A stretch of DNA of 64,000 bases from Desulfovibrio oxyclinae DSM 11498 (lineage in GTDB: Bacteria > Desulfobacterota > Desulfovibrionia > Desulfovibrionales > Desulfovibrionaceae): positions 1 to 64,000 of the forward strand of contig NZ_AQXE01000009.1 in NCBI RefSeq assembly GCF_000375485.1. The letters are read 5' to 3'. The first letter of the stretch is position 1. The number at the start of each line of letters is the position of its first letter. Below are positions 35,132-44,435 of this stretch, in pieces. Under the pieces are notes generated by a model, which worked only from the letters and a program-made list of their open reading frames with translations, was not told the DNA's origin and did no database searches. Made by a program: the position numbers and the translations under genes.

Positions 35132-35376
35132 GGGGCTACCTCCTGATATTGAGATGGGTGTTGTCAACGGATTTTGCCGCTACCTAGCATGCTCCACGAT
35201 TCATTGGAACCGTTAAAATATTGACCTGACGCCTTTGTATCTTTCACCCGGCGTCCATTCGTCAACTATATGACATTTGTGTGCGTGATATGCATCTTCC
35301 GTGGGCTTTATGTGCATACGGATGTGTCCGCAAAAAGTCTTATCTGGTTACTTCTGGTTCAGAATTGTTTCCCAGT

Positions 35377-35404
35377 GTGTTACTTTTAAAGTTGACAGTT
35401 GCAC
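35377..35404. promoter_or_regulatory. Candidate NikR operator (GTGTTAC-N14-GTTGCAC)
   Basis: One perfect half-site GTGTTAC and a second half matching GTAACAC at 5 of 7, spaced 14 bases. This is the layout I recall for Geobacter-type NikR (GTGTTAC-N13/14-GTAACAC). It covers the -35 box of the promoter at 35392-35420, a repressor position, and nikR lies downstream. The factor assignment is inference. Confidence 0.5.
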
Positions 35405-35420
35405 TAGAGGTGGATAGAAA
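35392..35420 (+). promoter_or_regulatory. Sigma-70 promoter of the methyltransferase-nikR-folE2 genes
   Basis: TTGACA (6/6), 17-base spacer, TAGAAA (4/6). Expected transcription start is at or next to the ATG at 35427, implying a leaderless mRNA; the only SD-like run (AGAGGTGG) is too far from the ATG. Confidence 0.6.
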
Positions 35421-35426
35421 AGACCC

Positions 35427-36101
35427 ATGACGCACGCATCGGACATACACGCAAGCTCCAACCGGGTTGAGGCCGAGATTGCCGGACGCATCTGGCTGTT
35501 GGATCGCGAGGCGGATCTTGAAACGCTTTGGGAGCGCATGGATGAAGGCGATCTGGATGATGACGAGCGGCTGCCCTACTGGGCCGAGGTCTGGCCTGCA
35601 AGCGTGTTGCTTGGTGAGTGGATCAGCCGTAACGCAGAACTTGTTCGCGGTAGAAAATGCCTCGACGTGGGCTGCGGTCTCGGGTTGACGGCGCTCGTTG
35701 CAGCAGATCTCGGTGCGGAGGTGGTCGCGTTCGATTACATCCCGCGCGCACTGCATTACGCCCACGTCAACGCGAAGCTCAACGATGTTCAGCAGCCTCT
35801 GTGGATGGCCATGGACTGGCGTTATCCGGCTGTAACACCCGAAAGCTTCGACTTTATCTGGGCAGGGGACGTGCTCTATGAAAAACGCTTTTTCGACCCT
35901 CTGACCGCCCTGTTTCGTCATGCTCTGGCGCCCGGCGGCAGGATATGGATAGGTGAGCCGGTCAGGACCGTCTCCAGACCCGTCTGGGACGATCTTGAAA
36001 ATGCCGGTTTCGCCCCGGTCAAGCTGACCACGGAAAGCGTTCCGCTCTGCGGCCAGCATCCCCGCGTCAACCTTTGGGAAATGCGTAATCCGGCCGACTG
36101 A
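35427..36101 (+). CDS. Class I SAM-dependent methyltransferase (ETFB-lysine methyltransferase-like)
   Basis: A 224-residue Rossmann methyltransferase. Motif I is CLDVGCGLGLTALVAADLGAEVVAFDYIP (near residues 78-106), and the preceding LPYWAEVWPASVLLGEWI block is typical of the protein-lysine methyltransferase group that includes METTL20/EtfB methyltransferases. The acceptor is unknown; a protein lysine is possible. No close ribosome site is seen and the predicted promoter implies a leaderless start. It lies 71 bases upstream of nikR and could share control with it. Confidence 0.8.
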   Translation: MTHASDIHASSNRVEAEIAGRIWLLDREADLETLWERMDEGDLDDDERLPYWAEVWPASVLLGEWISRNAELVRGRKCLDVGCGLGLTALVAADLGAEVVAFDYIPRALHYAHVNAKLNDVQQPLWMAMDWRYPAVTPESFDFIWAGDVLYEKRFFDPLTALFRHALAPGGRIWIGEPVRTVSRPVWDDLENAGFAPVKLTTESVPLCGQHPRVNLWEMRNPAD

Positions 36102-36172
36102 AGGCCCGATTTCCATATTGAACAGGAATTTACGTTCGGTCTTTGCCGGACGAAACACGAAAGGAGTATCCA

Positions 36173-36592
36173 ATGGGTAAGACTATCAGATTCGGTGTAT
36201 CCCTCGATTCCGACCTGCTGGAAAAATTCGACAAGCTCTGTGATGATCGCAGCTACCAGACCCGCTCCGAAGCCATCCGCGACCTCATTCGCAAGGCTCT
36301 GGTGGAGCGCGAATGGGAAGACTCCGAAGGTGAGCTGGCCGGCACTCTCACCCTCGTTTACGACCACCACAGCAGCGGCCTGACTCAGAAGCTCACCGAG
36401 TTGCAGCACGACGCGCACGACGTGATCCAGACCACCATGCACATCCATCTGGACCACCACAACTGCCTCGAAGTGATCGTGCTCAAAGGTGACGCAGACA
36501 CCATCAAGAGCCTTGGCCAAAAGCTCATCTCCACCAAGGGCGTCAAACACGGCGAACTCGCACTCACCACCACCGGAAGGGACCTCATCTGA
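36173..36592 (+). CDS. nikR: Nickel-responsive ribbon-helix-helix regulator NikR
   Basis: A 139-residue NikR. Residues 1-45 are the ribbon-helix-helix DNA-binding part ([17 protein letters not shown]...[13 protein letters not shown]). The ACT-like C-terminal domain keeps the full nickel site H79, H90, H92 and C98 ([12 protein letters not shown]), equivalent to H76/H87/H89/C95 in E. coli. It represses nickel uptake or other genes when nickel is plentiful. ATG 36173 follows AAAGGAG; the longer reading adds ten residues without a ribosome site. It overlaps folE2 in TGATG. Confidence 0.95.
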   Translation: MGKTIRFGVSLDSDLLEKFDKLCDDRSYQTRSEAIRDLIRKALVEREWEDSEGELAGTLTLVYDHHSSGLTQKLTELQHDAHDVIQTTMHIHLDHHNCLEVIVLKGDADTIKSLGQKLISTKGVKHGELALTTTGRDLI

Positions 36593-37368
36593 TGACGACA
36601 CCCATGCAGGACGTGCAGAAAGATCCGGCGAACATCGCCATGCCCATCGACCGCGTGGGCGTCAAAGGCCTCAGGATGCCCCTTGTGGTCAGGCACCGCG
36701 AAAAGGGAATCCGTCACACCGTGGCCAAAGTGGATTTGTCCGTGGATTTGCCCGCACACTTCAAAGGCACTCACATGAGTCGTTTTGTGGAGGCTCTCGA
36801 AGGCTACGAGGAGATGGACTACAACTCCTTCAAGAAGCTGCTTCAGGACATAGCCAAACGGCTGGAAGCCGAACGCGCCCATTGCCGCTTCGTCTTCCCC
36901 TATTTTCTGCGGCAGACCTCCCCGAGCAGCGGCGCCAGCGGACTCATGGACTACAAATGCCAGGTGGACGGAGAGCTCAAGGACGGCAAGATGACCTTCA
37001 CCCTCGGCGCCGACGTGCCCGTCATGACCGTCTGCCCGTGCTCCAAGGCCATCTCCGACGAAGGCGCACACAGCCAGCGCGCCGTGGTGCGCATCCGCTG
37101 TCGCTTCAAAGGGTTCCTCTGGCTTGAAGATATCATCGCCATCGCCGAGCAGTCAGCCTCATCAAGAGTCTATTCGGTACTCAAGCGGCAGGATGAAAAA
37201 TACGTTACCGAAGATGCCTTTGCCAACCCCTGCTTCGTTGAGGACGTCGTCCGAAACTGCGCGCAGGGTCTCGACAAGCACGAACAGATCGAGTGGTTCA
37301 AGGTCGAAGTGGAAAGCTTTGAATCCATTCACAATCATTCCGCTTTCGCCATGATCGAGAGTGTATAG
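36592..37368 (+). CDS. folE2: GTP cyclohydrolase IB (FolE2/MptA family)
   Basis: A 258-residue type IB GTP cyclohydrolase that makes 7,8-dihydroneopterin triphosphate for folate or queuosine-type pathways. Key residues visible are C148 in VCPCSK and H160 in EGAHSQRA; the N-terminal [12 protein letters not shown] and [11 protein letters not shown] blocks match the family. FolE2 enzymes work with metals other than zinc and often replace FolE under zinc limitation. The start overlaps the nikR stop by one base, so metal-responsive control is plausible. Confidence 0.95.
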   Translation: MTTPMQDVQKDPANIAMPIDRVGVKGLRMPLVVRHREKGIRHTVAKVDLSVDLPAHFKGTHMSRFVEALEGYEEMDYNSFKKLLQDIAKRLEAERAHCRFVFPYFLRQTSPSSGASGLMDYKCQVDGELKDGKMTFTLGADVPVMTVCPCSKAISDEGAHSQRAVVRIRCRFKGFLWLEDIIAIAEQSASSRVYSVLKRQDEKYVTEDAFANPCFVEDVVRNCAQGLDKHEQIEWFKVEVESFESIHNHSAFAMIESV

Positions 37369-37372
37369 ATTC

Positions 37373-37405
37373 TTTCAGGGTTCAAGTTGTACTTGAACCC
37401 TGAAA
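37373..37405 (+). terminator. Strong hairpin after folE2
   Basis: A perfect 15-bp stem TTTCAGGGTTCAAGT / ACTTGAACCCTGAAA with a 3-base loop, 4 bases after the folE2 stop. Only short A/T runs flank it, so termination strength is uncertain. Confidence 0.7.
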
Positions 37406-37438
37406 AGGATGCCTCCGGCAGCTCTGCCGAGGGCCTGA

Positions 37439-37484
37439 GGGGAAGGGGGAGAACCTTCTTGCAAGAAGGTTCTCCCCCTTCCCC
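37439..37484. repeat. Hairpin at the symmetry axis of the giant inverted repeat
   Basis: GGGGAAGGGGGA-GAACCTTCTTG and its reverse complement meet at 37461/37462. Hairpins of this shape occur naturally in the genus, so roughly this much of the palindrome is probably genuine and the sequence beyond it is the fold-back. Preceded by GCCTCCGGCAGC repeat-like DNA from 37411. Confidence 0.75.
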
Positions 37485-37517
37485 TCAGGCCCTCGGCAGA
37501 GCTGCCGGAGGCATCCT

Positions 37518-37550
37518 TTTCAGGGTTCAAGTACAACTTGAACCCTGAAA
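37518..37550 (-). terminator. Mirror copy of the folE2 hairpin
   Basis: Exact reverse complement of 37373-37405; 15-bp stem. Confidence 0.65.
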
Positions 37551-37554
37551 GAAT

Positions 37555-38331
37555 CTATACACTCTCGATCATGGCGAAAGCGGAATGATTGTGAATGGAT
37601 TCAAAGCTTTCCACTTCGACCTTGAACCACTCGATCTGTTCGTGCTTGTCGAGACCCTGCGCGCAGTTTCGGACGACGTCCTCAACGAAGCAGGGGTTGG
37701 CAAAGGCATCTTCGGTAACGTATTTTTCATCCTGCCGCTTGAGTACCGAATAGACTCTTGATGAGGCTGACTGCTCGGCGATGGCGATGATATCTTCAAG
37801 CCAGAGGAACCCTTTGAAGCGACAGCGGATGCGCACCACGGCGCGCTGGCTGTGTGCGCCTTCGTCGGAGATGGCCTTGGAGCACGGGCAGACGGTCATG
37901 ACGGGCACGTCGGCGCCGAGGGTGAAGGTCATCTTGCCGTCCTTGAGCTCTCCGTCCACCTGGCATTTGTAGTCCATGAGTCCGCTGGCGCCGCTGCTCG
38001 GGGAGGTCTGCCGCAGAAAATAGGGGAAGACGAAGCGGCAATGGGCGCGTTCGGCTTCCAGCCGTTTGGCTATGTCCTGAAGCAGCTTCTTGAAGGAGTT
38101 GTAGTCCATCTCCTCGTAGCCTTCGAGAGCCTCCACAAAACGACTCATGTGAGTGCCTTTGAAGTGTGCGGGCAAATCCACGGACAAATCCACTTTGGCC
38201 ACGGTGTGACGGATTCCCTTTTCGCGGTGCCTGACCACAAGGGGCATCCTGAGGCCTTTGACGCCCACGCGGTCGATGGGCATGGCGATGTTCGCCGGAT
38301 CTTTCTGCACGTCCTGCATGGGTGTCGTCAT
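37555..38331 (-). CDS. folE2: GTP cyclohydrolase IB (mirror copy)
   Basis: Right-arm reverse complement of the gene at 36592-37368, with an identical 258-residue protein (C148, H160). The two folE2 copies converge tail to tail on the axis only 186 bases apart. It makes dihydroneopterin triphosphate from GTP. Treat as the same locus unless the palindrome is confirmed. Confidence 0.85.
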   Translation of the reverse strand: MTTPMQDVQKDPANIAMPIDRVGVKGLRMPLVVRHREKGIRHTVAKVDLSVDLPAHFKGTHMSRFVEALEGYEEMDYNSFKKLLQDIAKRLEAERAHCRFVFPYFLRQTSPSSGASGLMDYKCQVDGELKDGKMTFTLGADVPVMTVCPCSKAISDEGAHSQRAVVRIRCRFKGFLWLEDIIAIAEQSASSRVYSVLKRQDEKYVTEDAFANPCFVEDVVRNCAQGLDKHEQIEWFKVEVESFESIHNHSAFAMIESV

Positions 38332-38750
38332 CAGATGAGGTCCCTTCCGGTGGTGGTGAGTGCGAGTTCGCCGTGTTTGACGCCCTTGGTGGAGATGAGC
38401 TTTTGGCCAAGGCTCTTGATGGTGTCTGCGTCACCTTTGAGCACGATCACTTCGAGGCAGTTGTGGTGGTCCAGATGGATGTGCATGGTGGTCTGGATCA
38501 CGTCGTGCGCGTCGTGCTGCAACTCGGTGAGCTTCTGAGTCAGGCCGCTGCTGTGGTGGTCGTAAACGAGGGTGAGAGTGCCGGCCAGCTCACCTTCGGA
38601 GTCTTCCCATTCGCGCTCCACCAGAGCCTTGCGAATGAGGTCGCGGATGGCTTCGGAGCGGGTCTGGTAGCTGCGATCATCACAGAGCTTGTCGAATTTT
38701 TCCAGCAGGTCGGAATCGAGGGATACACCGAATCTGATAGTCTTACCCAT
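38331..38750 (-). CDS. nikR: NikR nickel regulator (mirror copy)
   Basis: Identical to 36173-36592: 139 residues, ribbon-helix-helix plus nickel ligands H79, H90, H92, C98. Stop and folE2 start overlap by one base as in the left arm. Confidence 0.85.
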   Translation of the reverse strand: MGKTIRFGVSLDSDLLEKFDKLCDDRSYQTRSEAIRDLIRKALVEREWEDSEGELAGTLTLVYDHHSSGLTQKLTELQHDAHDVIQTTMHIHLDHHNCLEVIVLKGDADTIKSLGQKLISTKGVKHGELALTTTGRDLI

Positions 38751-38821
38751 TGGATACTCCTTTCGTGTTTCGTCCGGCAAAGACCGAACGTAAATTCCTG
38801 TTCAATATGGAAATCGGGCCT

Positions 38822-39496
38822 TCAGTCGGCCGGATTACGCATTTCCCAAAGGTTGACGCGGGGATGCTGGCCGCAGAGCGGAACGCTTTCCGTGGTCAGC
38901 TTGACCGGGGCGAAACCGGCATTTTCAAGATCGTCCCAGACGGGTCTGGAGACGGTCCTGACCGGCTCACCTATCCATATCCTGCCGCCGGGCGCCAGAG
39001 CATGACGAAACAGGGCGGTCAGAGGGTCGAAAAAGCGTTTTTCATAGAGCACGTCCCCTGCCCAGATAAAGTCGAAGCTTTCGGGTGTTACAGCCGGATA
39101 ACGCCAGTCCATGGCCATCCACAGAGGCTGCTGAACATCGTTGAGCTTCGCGTTGACGTGGGCGTAATGCAGTGCGCGCGGGATGTAATCGAACGCGACC
39201 ACCTCCGCACCGAGATCTGCTGCAACGAGCGCCGTCAACCCGAGACCGCAGCCCACGTCGAGGCATTTTCTACCGCGAACAAGTTCTGCGTTACGGCTGA
39301 TCCACTCACCAAGCAACACGCTTGCAGGCCAGACCTCGGCCCAGTAGGGCAGCCGCTCGTCATCATCCAGATCGCCTTCATCCATGCGCTCCCAAAGCGT
39401 TTCAAGATCCGCCTCGCGATCCAACAGCCAGATGCGTCCGGCAATCTCGGCCTCAACCCGGTTGGAGCTTGCGTGTATGTCCGATGCGTGCGTCAT
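38822..39496 (-). CDS. Class I SAM-dependent methyltransferase (mirror copy)
   Basis: Identical to 35427-36101: 224 residues with the LDVGCGLG SAM loop and PYWAEVWPAS block of lysine-methyltransferase-like enzymes. Substrate unknown. The same promoter and candidate NikR site lie just upstream (39503-39546). Confidence 0.75.
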   Translation of the reverse strand: MTHASDIHASSNRVEAEIAGRIWLLDREADLETLWERMDEGDLDDDERLPYWAEVWPASVLLGEWISRNAELVRGRKCLDVGCGLGLTALVAADLGAEVVAFDYIPRALHYAHVNAKLNDVQQPLWMAMDWRYPAVTPESFDFIWAGDVLYEKRFFDPLTALFRHALAPGGRIWIGEPVRTVSRPVWDDLENAGFAPVKLTTESVPLCGQHPRVNLWEMRNPAD

Positions 39497-39502
39497 GGGT
39501 CT

Positions 39503-39531
39503 TTTCTATCCACCTCTAGTGCAACTGTCAA
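39503..39531 (-). promoter_or_regulatory. Sigma-70 promoter, mirror copy
   Basis: TTGACA-17-TAGAAA on the minus strand, driving the mirror methyltransferase-nikR-folE2 genes. Confidence 0.55.
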
Positions 39532-39546
39532 CTTTAAAAGTAACAC
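39519..39546. promoter_or_regulatory. Candidate NikR operator, mirror copy
   Basis: Reverse complement of the GTGTTAC-N14-GTTGCAC site at 35377-35404. Confidence 0.45.
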
Positions 39547-39791
39547 ACTGGGAAACAATTCTGAACCAGAAGTAACCAGATAAGACTTTTTGCGGACACA
39601 TCCGTATGCACATAAAGCCCACGGAAGATGCATATCACGCACACAAATGTCATATAGTTGACGAATGGACGCCGGGTGAAAGATACAAAGGCGTCAGGTC
39701 AATATTTTAACGGTTCCAATGAATCGTGGAGCATGCTAGGTAGCGGCAAAATCCGTTGACAACACCCATCTCAATATCAGGAGGTAGCCCC

Positions 39792-40172
39792 ATGGTTCCC
39801 AATGGTCTCAAGTACGCCAAATCCCACGAATGGGTTCTCGTCGAGAACGATATCGCCACCATCGGCATCACCCAGTTCGCTCAGGAGCAGCTGGGAGACC
39901 TGACCTTCGTGGAAATGCCCTCCGTGGGCGACACACTGGAGCAGGGCGAAGAGTTCGGCTCCGTCGAGTCCGTCAAGGCGGCCAGCGAACTGTATGCTCC
40001 CGTCTCCGGCGAAGTGGTGGAAGTGAATGAGGAGCTTGAAGACGCTCCCGAAAAGGTCAACGAAGATCCCTACGGTGAAGGCTGGATGCTCAAGGTCAAG
40101 ATCAGCGCCGAACCGGAAGGACTTCTGGACGCCGAGGCCTATCAGGCCCAGCTGGATTCCGAAGACCACTAG
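39792..40172 (+). CDS. gcvH: Glycine cleavage H protein (mirror copy)
   Basis: Identical to 34751-35131: 126 residues, lipoyl Lys K62. GGAGG lies 8 bases before this ATG. First gene of the mirrored glycine cleavage operon. Confidence 0.85.
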   Translation: MVPNGLKYAKSHEWVLVENDIATIGITQFAQEQLGDLTFVEMPSVGDTLEQGEEFGSVESVKAASELYAPVSGEVVEVNEELEDAPEKVNEDPYGEGWMLKVKISAEPEGLLDAEAYQAQLDSEDH

Positions 40173-40237
40173 GCGACTCTTTTCCGGGGCGGCTCCTTGC
40201 GGGGTCGCCCTTTGACTTCTACTAAGGACTGCATCAC

Positions 40238-41572
40238 ATGCCTTACGTTCCCCATACCCCGGATGAAGTCCGGGAAATGCTCGATGTCATCGGCGCAGGT
40301 TCCATTGAAGAGCTGTTCGCCGAAATTCCGGAGGACCTCAGGCCCAAGAGCTTCGACCTGCCCGAAGGCCTGAGCGAAATGGACGTGCTCATGCGCCTGG
40401 AAGCCATGGCCGCCCGTAACGCCACCGACAAGGCAAGCTTCCTCGGCGCCGGATTCTACGACCACTACATCCCGGCCACCGTGGATGCACTGACCATGCG
40501 CGGCGAATTCTATACGGCTTATACGCCGTATCAGCCCGAGGCCAGCCAGGGCACGCTGCAGGCAATTTTCGAATACCAGACCGCCGTCAGCCGTCTCATG
40601 GGCATGGAGTGCTCCAACGCGTCCGTCTATGACGGGGGCACCGCCCTGTACGAAGCCCTGATGATGGCCGTGCGCAAGACCAAGCGCCGCAAAGTAGTAG
40701 TGAGCGAAGCGCTCAACCCGATCTACCGGGTCATGCTCGACTCCTACACCTCCAACCTGAATCTGGAATTCGTCTCCGTCCCGCACAAGGACGGCATGAC
40801 CGACATTGAAGGGATCAAGGCCGCCATCGACAAGGAAACCGCCGCGGTCATGGTGCAGAACCCGAACTTCTTCGGCTCCGTCAACGACTTCACCGAGCTT
40901 TTCAAGACCGCCGCCGAGCAGAAGGCTGTCTCCATCATTTCCTCTTACCCGGTCCTTCAGACCCTGCTCAAGACACCGGGCGAAATGGGTGCCGACATCG
41001 CCGTGGCGGAAGGCCAGAGCCTCGGAATGCCGCTTTCGTTCGGCGGTCCCTACCTCGGCATCATGACCTGCACCAAGAAGATGGTGCGCCAGATGCCCGG
41101 GCGCATCGTGGGCCGGACCAAGGACACCGAAGACCGTACCGGCTACGTGCTCACCCTGCAGGCGCGTGAGCAGCACATCCGCCGCCAAAAAGCGACATCC
41201 AACATCTGCTCCAACCAGTCGCTGTGCGCCCTGCGCGCGCTGGCACACATCTGCTCCCTCGGCGAGCAGGGCCTGCGCCGCGCCGCGCGCCTCTCCATCG
41301 AACGCGCGCACCAGCTGGCCGACAGGCTCACTGCCATCGAGGGAGTCGAGATGCTGACCAAGGGCGCTTTCGGCAACGAGTTTGCCGTAACCCTGCCGGT
41401 TCCCGCATTCGACCTCATCGGCAACATGCTGGAGAAGGGCTTCGTGCCCGGGTTCCCGCTGGGTCGCTACTATGAAGGGCTGGAAAACGGACTGCTGCTG
41501 GCGTGCACCGAAAAGACCACCGAGGAACAGATCGGCGTATTCGTCGAGATGATGAAGGGGGCGTTGAAGTAA
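40238..41572 (+). CDS. gcvPA: Glycine dehydrogenase subunit 1 (mirror copy)
   Basis: Identical to 33351-34685: the 444-residue P-protein subunit lacking the PLP lysine. Its TAA overlaps the gcvPB ATG by one base. Confidence 0.85.
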   Translation: MPYVPHTPDEVREMLDVIGAGSIEELFAEIPEDLRPKSFDLPEGLSEMDVLMRLEAMAARNATDKASFLGAGFYDHYIPATVDALTMRGEFYTAYTPYQPEASQGTLQAIFEYQTAVSRLMGMECSNASVYDGGTALYEALMMAVRKTKRRKVVVSEALNPIYRVMLDSYTSNLNLEFVSVPHKDGMTDIEGIKAAIDKETAAVMVQNPNFFGSVNDFTELFKTAAEQKAVSIISSYPVLQTLLKTPGEMGADIAVAEGQSLGMPLSFGGPYLGIMTCTKKMVRQMPGRIVGRTKDTEDRTGYVLTLQAREQHIRRQKATSNICSNQSLCALRALAHICSLGEQGLRRAARLSIERAHQLADRLTAIEGVEMLTKGAFGNEFAVTLPVPAFDLIGNMLEKGFVPGFPLGRYYEGLENGLLLACTEKTTEEQIGVFVEMMKGALK

Positions 41573-43023
41573 TGAAGACCATATTCGAAAAATCCGTGCC
41601 CGGCCGCGAAGGCTGCTGGCCCTGCGACGGCATCGGCGAAGAGGCATACATCCCCCGCGAACTCCTGCGCGACGGCGAAGCCGGGCTGCCCAGCTCCGGC
41701 GAGCTGGACGTGGTACGCCATTTCACCAAGCTCTCCCAGCGCAACTTCGGCGTGGACGGCAATTTCTATCCGCTCGGCTCCTGCACCATGAAGTACAACC
41801 CCAAGTTCACCGAGCTGGTGGCCGGGATGCCAGGCTTCACGCGGCTGCATCCCGTCATGCCCCAGCTTCAGGGAGCAGGGCGGTTCTGTCAGGGCGCGCT
41901 GGAAGTCATGTACGACACCGAGCAGCTGCTTTGCGAGCTCACCGGCATGCACGCCTACACCATGCACCCCATGGCAGGCGCACACGGCGAACTCACTGGC
42001 GTCATGCTCATGGCCGCCTATCATAAGGACAAGGGCAACAAGAAAAGCAAGATCATCGTTCCCGACTCCGCGCACGGCACCAACCCGGCCTCGGCAGCTG
42101 TCGCCGGCTACGAAGTGGTCTCCATCGAATCCCGTGACGGAATCGTGGACCCCGAAGCTCTGCGCGAAGTGCTCGACGACGAAGTCGCGGGGGTCATGAT
42201 GACCTGTCCGAACACCCTCGGCCTGTTCGAGACCCATCTGCCCGAGATCGTCAGCATGCTCCGCGAGGTGGACGCGCTCCTGTACTACGACGGAGCCAAC
42301 CTGAACGCCATCATGGGTCAGATGAAAGTCGGCGACGCCGGTTTCGACATCGTGCACCTCAACCTTCACAAGACACTCGGCACCCCGCACGGCGGAGGCG
42401 GCCCCGGCTCCGGTCCTGTTGGTGTTTCCAAACGCGTCGAGCCGTATCTGCCCATTTCCCGCGTGGAAAAGATGGAAGACGGCCAGTTCGCCCTGAGCTA
42501 CGACCACCCCAAATCCATCGGCTACGTGGCACCGTTCTACGGCAACTTCGGCGTTTACCTGAAGGCCTACGCCTACATGCTTCGCCTCGGCCGCACCGGC
42601 CTTTCCCGCGCATCCGAGCACGCCGTGCTCGCCGCAAACTACATGCGCAAGCGCCTTGAAAAACACTTCGAGATTCCTTTCAACCGGACCTGCATGCACG
42701 AGTTCGTGGCCAGCGCGGTCCGTCAGGCGGAGAAGGGCGTGCGCGCGCTCGACATCGCCAAGGCGTTGCTGGACAAGGGCCACCACGCTCCCACGGTCTA
42801 CTTCCCGCTCATCGTCAAGGAATGCATGATGGTCGAGCCCACTGAGACCGAGAGCAAGGCCACTCTGGACCGCTTTGTGGACGACTTGATCGCCATCGCC
42901 GAACAGGCCGACGCCGATCCCGAAAGCCTGCACCAGTGCCCGACCACGCTGCCCGTCACCCGACTGGACGAGACCTTTGCAGCAAGGGCCATGCAGCTCA
43001 CGCAGGACATGGTCGAGGACTAG
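41572..43023 (+). CDS. gcvPB: Glycine dehydrogenase subunit 2 (mirror copy)
   Basis: Identical to 31900-33351: the 483-residue PLP-bearing P-protein subunit (K267 in NLHKTLG). Decarboxylates glycine with GcvPA. Confidence 0.85.
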   Translation: MKTIFEKSVPGREGCWPCDGIGEEAYIPRELLRDGEAGLPSSGELDVVRHFTKLSQRNFGVDGNFYPLGSCTMKYNPKFTELVAGMPGFTRLHPVMPQLQGAGRFCQGALEVMYDTEQLLCELTGMHAYTMHPMAGAHGELTGVMLMAAYHKDKGNKKSKIIVPDSAHGTNPASAAVAGYEVVSIESRDGIVDPEALREVLDDEVAGVMMTCPNTLGLFETHLPEIVSMLREVDALLYYDGANLNAIMGQMKVGDAGFDIVHLNLHKTLGTPHGGGGPGSGPVGVSKRVEPYLPISRVEKMEDGQFALSYDHPKSIGYVAPFYGNFGVYLKAYAYMLRLGRTGLSRASEHAVLAANYMRKRLEKHFEIPFNRTCMHEFVASAVRQAEKGVRALDIAKALLDKGHHAPTVYFPLIVKECMMVEPTETESKATLDRFVDDLIAIAEQADADPESLHQCPTTLPVTRLDETFAARAMQLTQDMVED

Positions 43024-43027
43024 ACGA

Positions 43028-44389
43028 ATGGCATACGATATCGCAGTCATAGGTGCCGGTCCCGGTGGATACGACGCGGCGACCGAAGCCGCTTCCTTCG
43101 GCCTGAAGGTCGCGCTGGTGGAGAAGGGTGATCTGGGCGGAACCTGCCTCAACTGGGGCTGCATTCCGACCAAGGTCATCCTCGGCGCCACCTCTGCCGT
43201 GGAAGAACTCGCCAGCCAGCGCAAAATGAAGGTCGCAGACGGTGAAGTGAACATCGACTATGCCGCTCTGGCCACACGCAAGGACAAGCTCATCGCCGGA
43301 ACTCGCAAGGCCATGGTCCAGCGCCTGAAACAACTCGGCGTGGACCTCTACACCGGCCTCGGCCGCATCCCGACCTCCGGCAAAGTGAGCGTCGAGACTC
43401 CCGAAGGCACGCAGGAAATTGAAGCCGCGAACATCATCGTGGCCACCGGCTCCAAGCCCACGTTCTTCCCCGGCCTTGCACCCGACGGCGAACGCGTCAT
43501 GGACTCCAACGACTTCCTCGCCATGACCGAGATGCCCGAAAGTCTCATCGTGGTCGGCGCGGGTTTCATCGGTCTCGAAATGGCACAGGCCGCGCACCGC
43601 ATGGGCGCAAAAGTCACTGTCGTGGATGCCATGGACCGCGTCGCACCGCTGGAGGACCCCGAAGTCTCCAAGACGTTGCAGTCCATCTTCAAACGCTGGA
43701 AATGGGACGTGCGCCTCGGCGTACGCGTGCAGTCCGTCAAAACCGAAAGCGATAAAGCCGTCCTCACCCTCGAAGGCGGAGACGTGGTCGAAGCCGACAA
43801 GGCCCTCGTCGCCGTAGGACGCGGCCCCGTTTCCAACAACCTCGGACTCGAAGAACTGGGCGCAACGCTCGAACGCGGCACCATCAAAGTCAATGAATAC
43901 CTTGAAGCCGCCCCCGGCATTTACGCCATCGGCGACGTCAACGGCATCATCCAGCTCGCGCACGCCGCGAGCCATCAGGCCCACTACGCTGCCTCCCGCA
44001 TCGCCGGAAAGACCGAAGCGGCCTATGAATCCGGCCCCGTGCCCAGCGTCCTGTACGGCGCACCAGAAACCATGCGCGTCGGCCTGATGCCCGAACAGCT
44101 CAGAGTCGAAGGACGACCCTGCGAAACCTCCAAATTCGCCTTCGCAGGCAACCCCATCGCCCAGTCACACGCCTCAACGCAAGGCTTCTGCAAGGTGATC
44201 TGGAGCGACAACAAAGTGGTCGGCGTCACCGCCGTGGGACACGACGCCTCACGGCTGACCACCCCCGCCACCATGATCGTACAGGAAGGATGGACGCCCA
44301 ATGACATACACGGCACCATCTTCCCGCATCCATCACTGGACGAAGCACTCCTGAACGCACTCAAAGCTGAACGCACCGAATGCAAATAG
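43028..44389 (+). CDS. lpdA: Dihydrolipoyl dehydrogenase (mirror copy)
   Basis: Identical to 30534-31895: 453 residues, redox C40-C45, catalytic H434. It regenerates oxidised lipoyl-GcvH with NAD. Closes the mirrored operon ahead of a strong terminator. Confidence 0.85.
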   Translation: MAYDIAVIGAGPGGYDAATEAASFGLKVALVEKGDLGGTCLNWGCIPTKVILGATSAVEELASQRKMKVADGEVNIDYAALATRKDKLIAGTRKAMVQRLKQLGVDLYTGLGRIPTSGKVSVETPEGTQEIEAANIIVATGSKPTFFPGLAPDGERVMDSNDFLAMTEMPESLIVVGAGFIGLEMAQAAHRMGAKVTVVDAMDRVAPLEDPEVSKTLQSIFKRWKWDVRLGVRVQSVKTESDKAVLTLEGGDVVEADKALVAVGRGPVSNNLGLEELGATLERGTIKVNEYLEAAPGIYAIGDVNGIIQLAHAASHQAHYAASRIAGKTEAAYESGPVPSVLYGAPETMRVGLMPEQLRVEGRPCETSKFAFAGNPIAQSHASTQGFCKVIWSDNKVVGVTAVGHDASRLTTPATMIVQEGWTPNDIHGTIFPHPSLDEALLNALKAERTECK

Positions 44390-44392
44390 AAG

Positions 44393-44424
44393 AGGGGCGG
44401 CGCAAAAGCGCCGCCCCTTTTTTT
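44393..44424 (+). terminator. Terminator after lpd (mirror copy)
   Basis: AGGGGCGGCGC, AAAA loop, GCGCCGCCCCT, seven T. Confidence 0.88.
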
Positions 44425-44435
44425 GCCTCCGGCGG

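Larger units (their letters stand above)
35132..35426. other. Divergent regulatory region between gcvH and the methyltransferase gene
   Basis: A 295-bp AT-rich gap. Toward gcvH (minus): TTGACG, 18-base spacer, GATACA is a possible promoter (35236-35265), followed by a GACGCC/GGCGTC stem. TATGCA ... TGCATA arms occur at 35289-35318. Toward the methyltransferase: the NikR-like site and promoter listed separately. I searched by eye for a glycine riboswitch ahead of gcvH and did not see its conserved core. Confidence 0.5.
39497..39791. other. Divergent regulatory region, mirror copy
   Basis: Reverse complement of 35132-35426. In this orientation the possible gcvH promoter reads TTGACG (39658-39663), then GATACA (39682-39687); TATGCA / TGCATA arms are at 39605-39610 and 39629-39634. 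Confidence 0.45.

Noticed and set aside
35132..35426. Glycine riboswitch ahead of gcvH
   Set aside because: Would be expected, but the conserved aptamer core is not visible by eye; only simple stems are present.
36143..36172. Longer NikR N-terminus (ten extra residues)
   Set aside because: The AAAGGAG site lies inside that extension and points to ATG 36173, which gives the family N-terminus.
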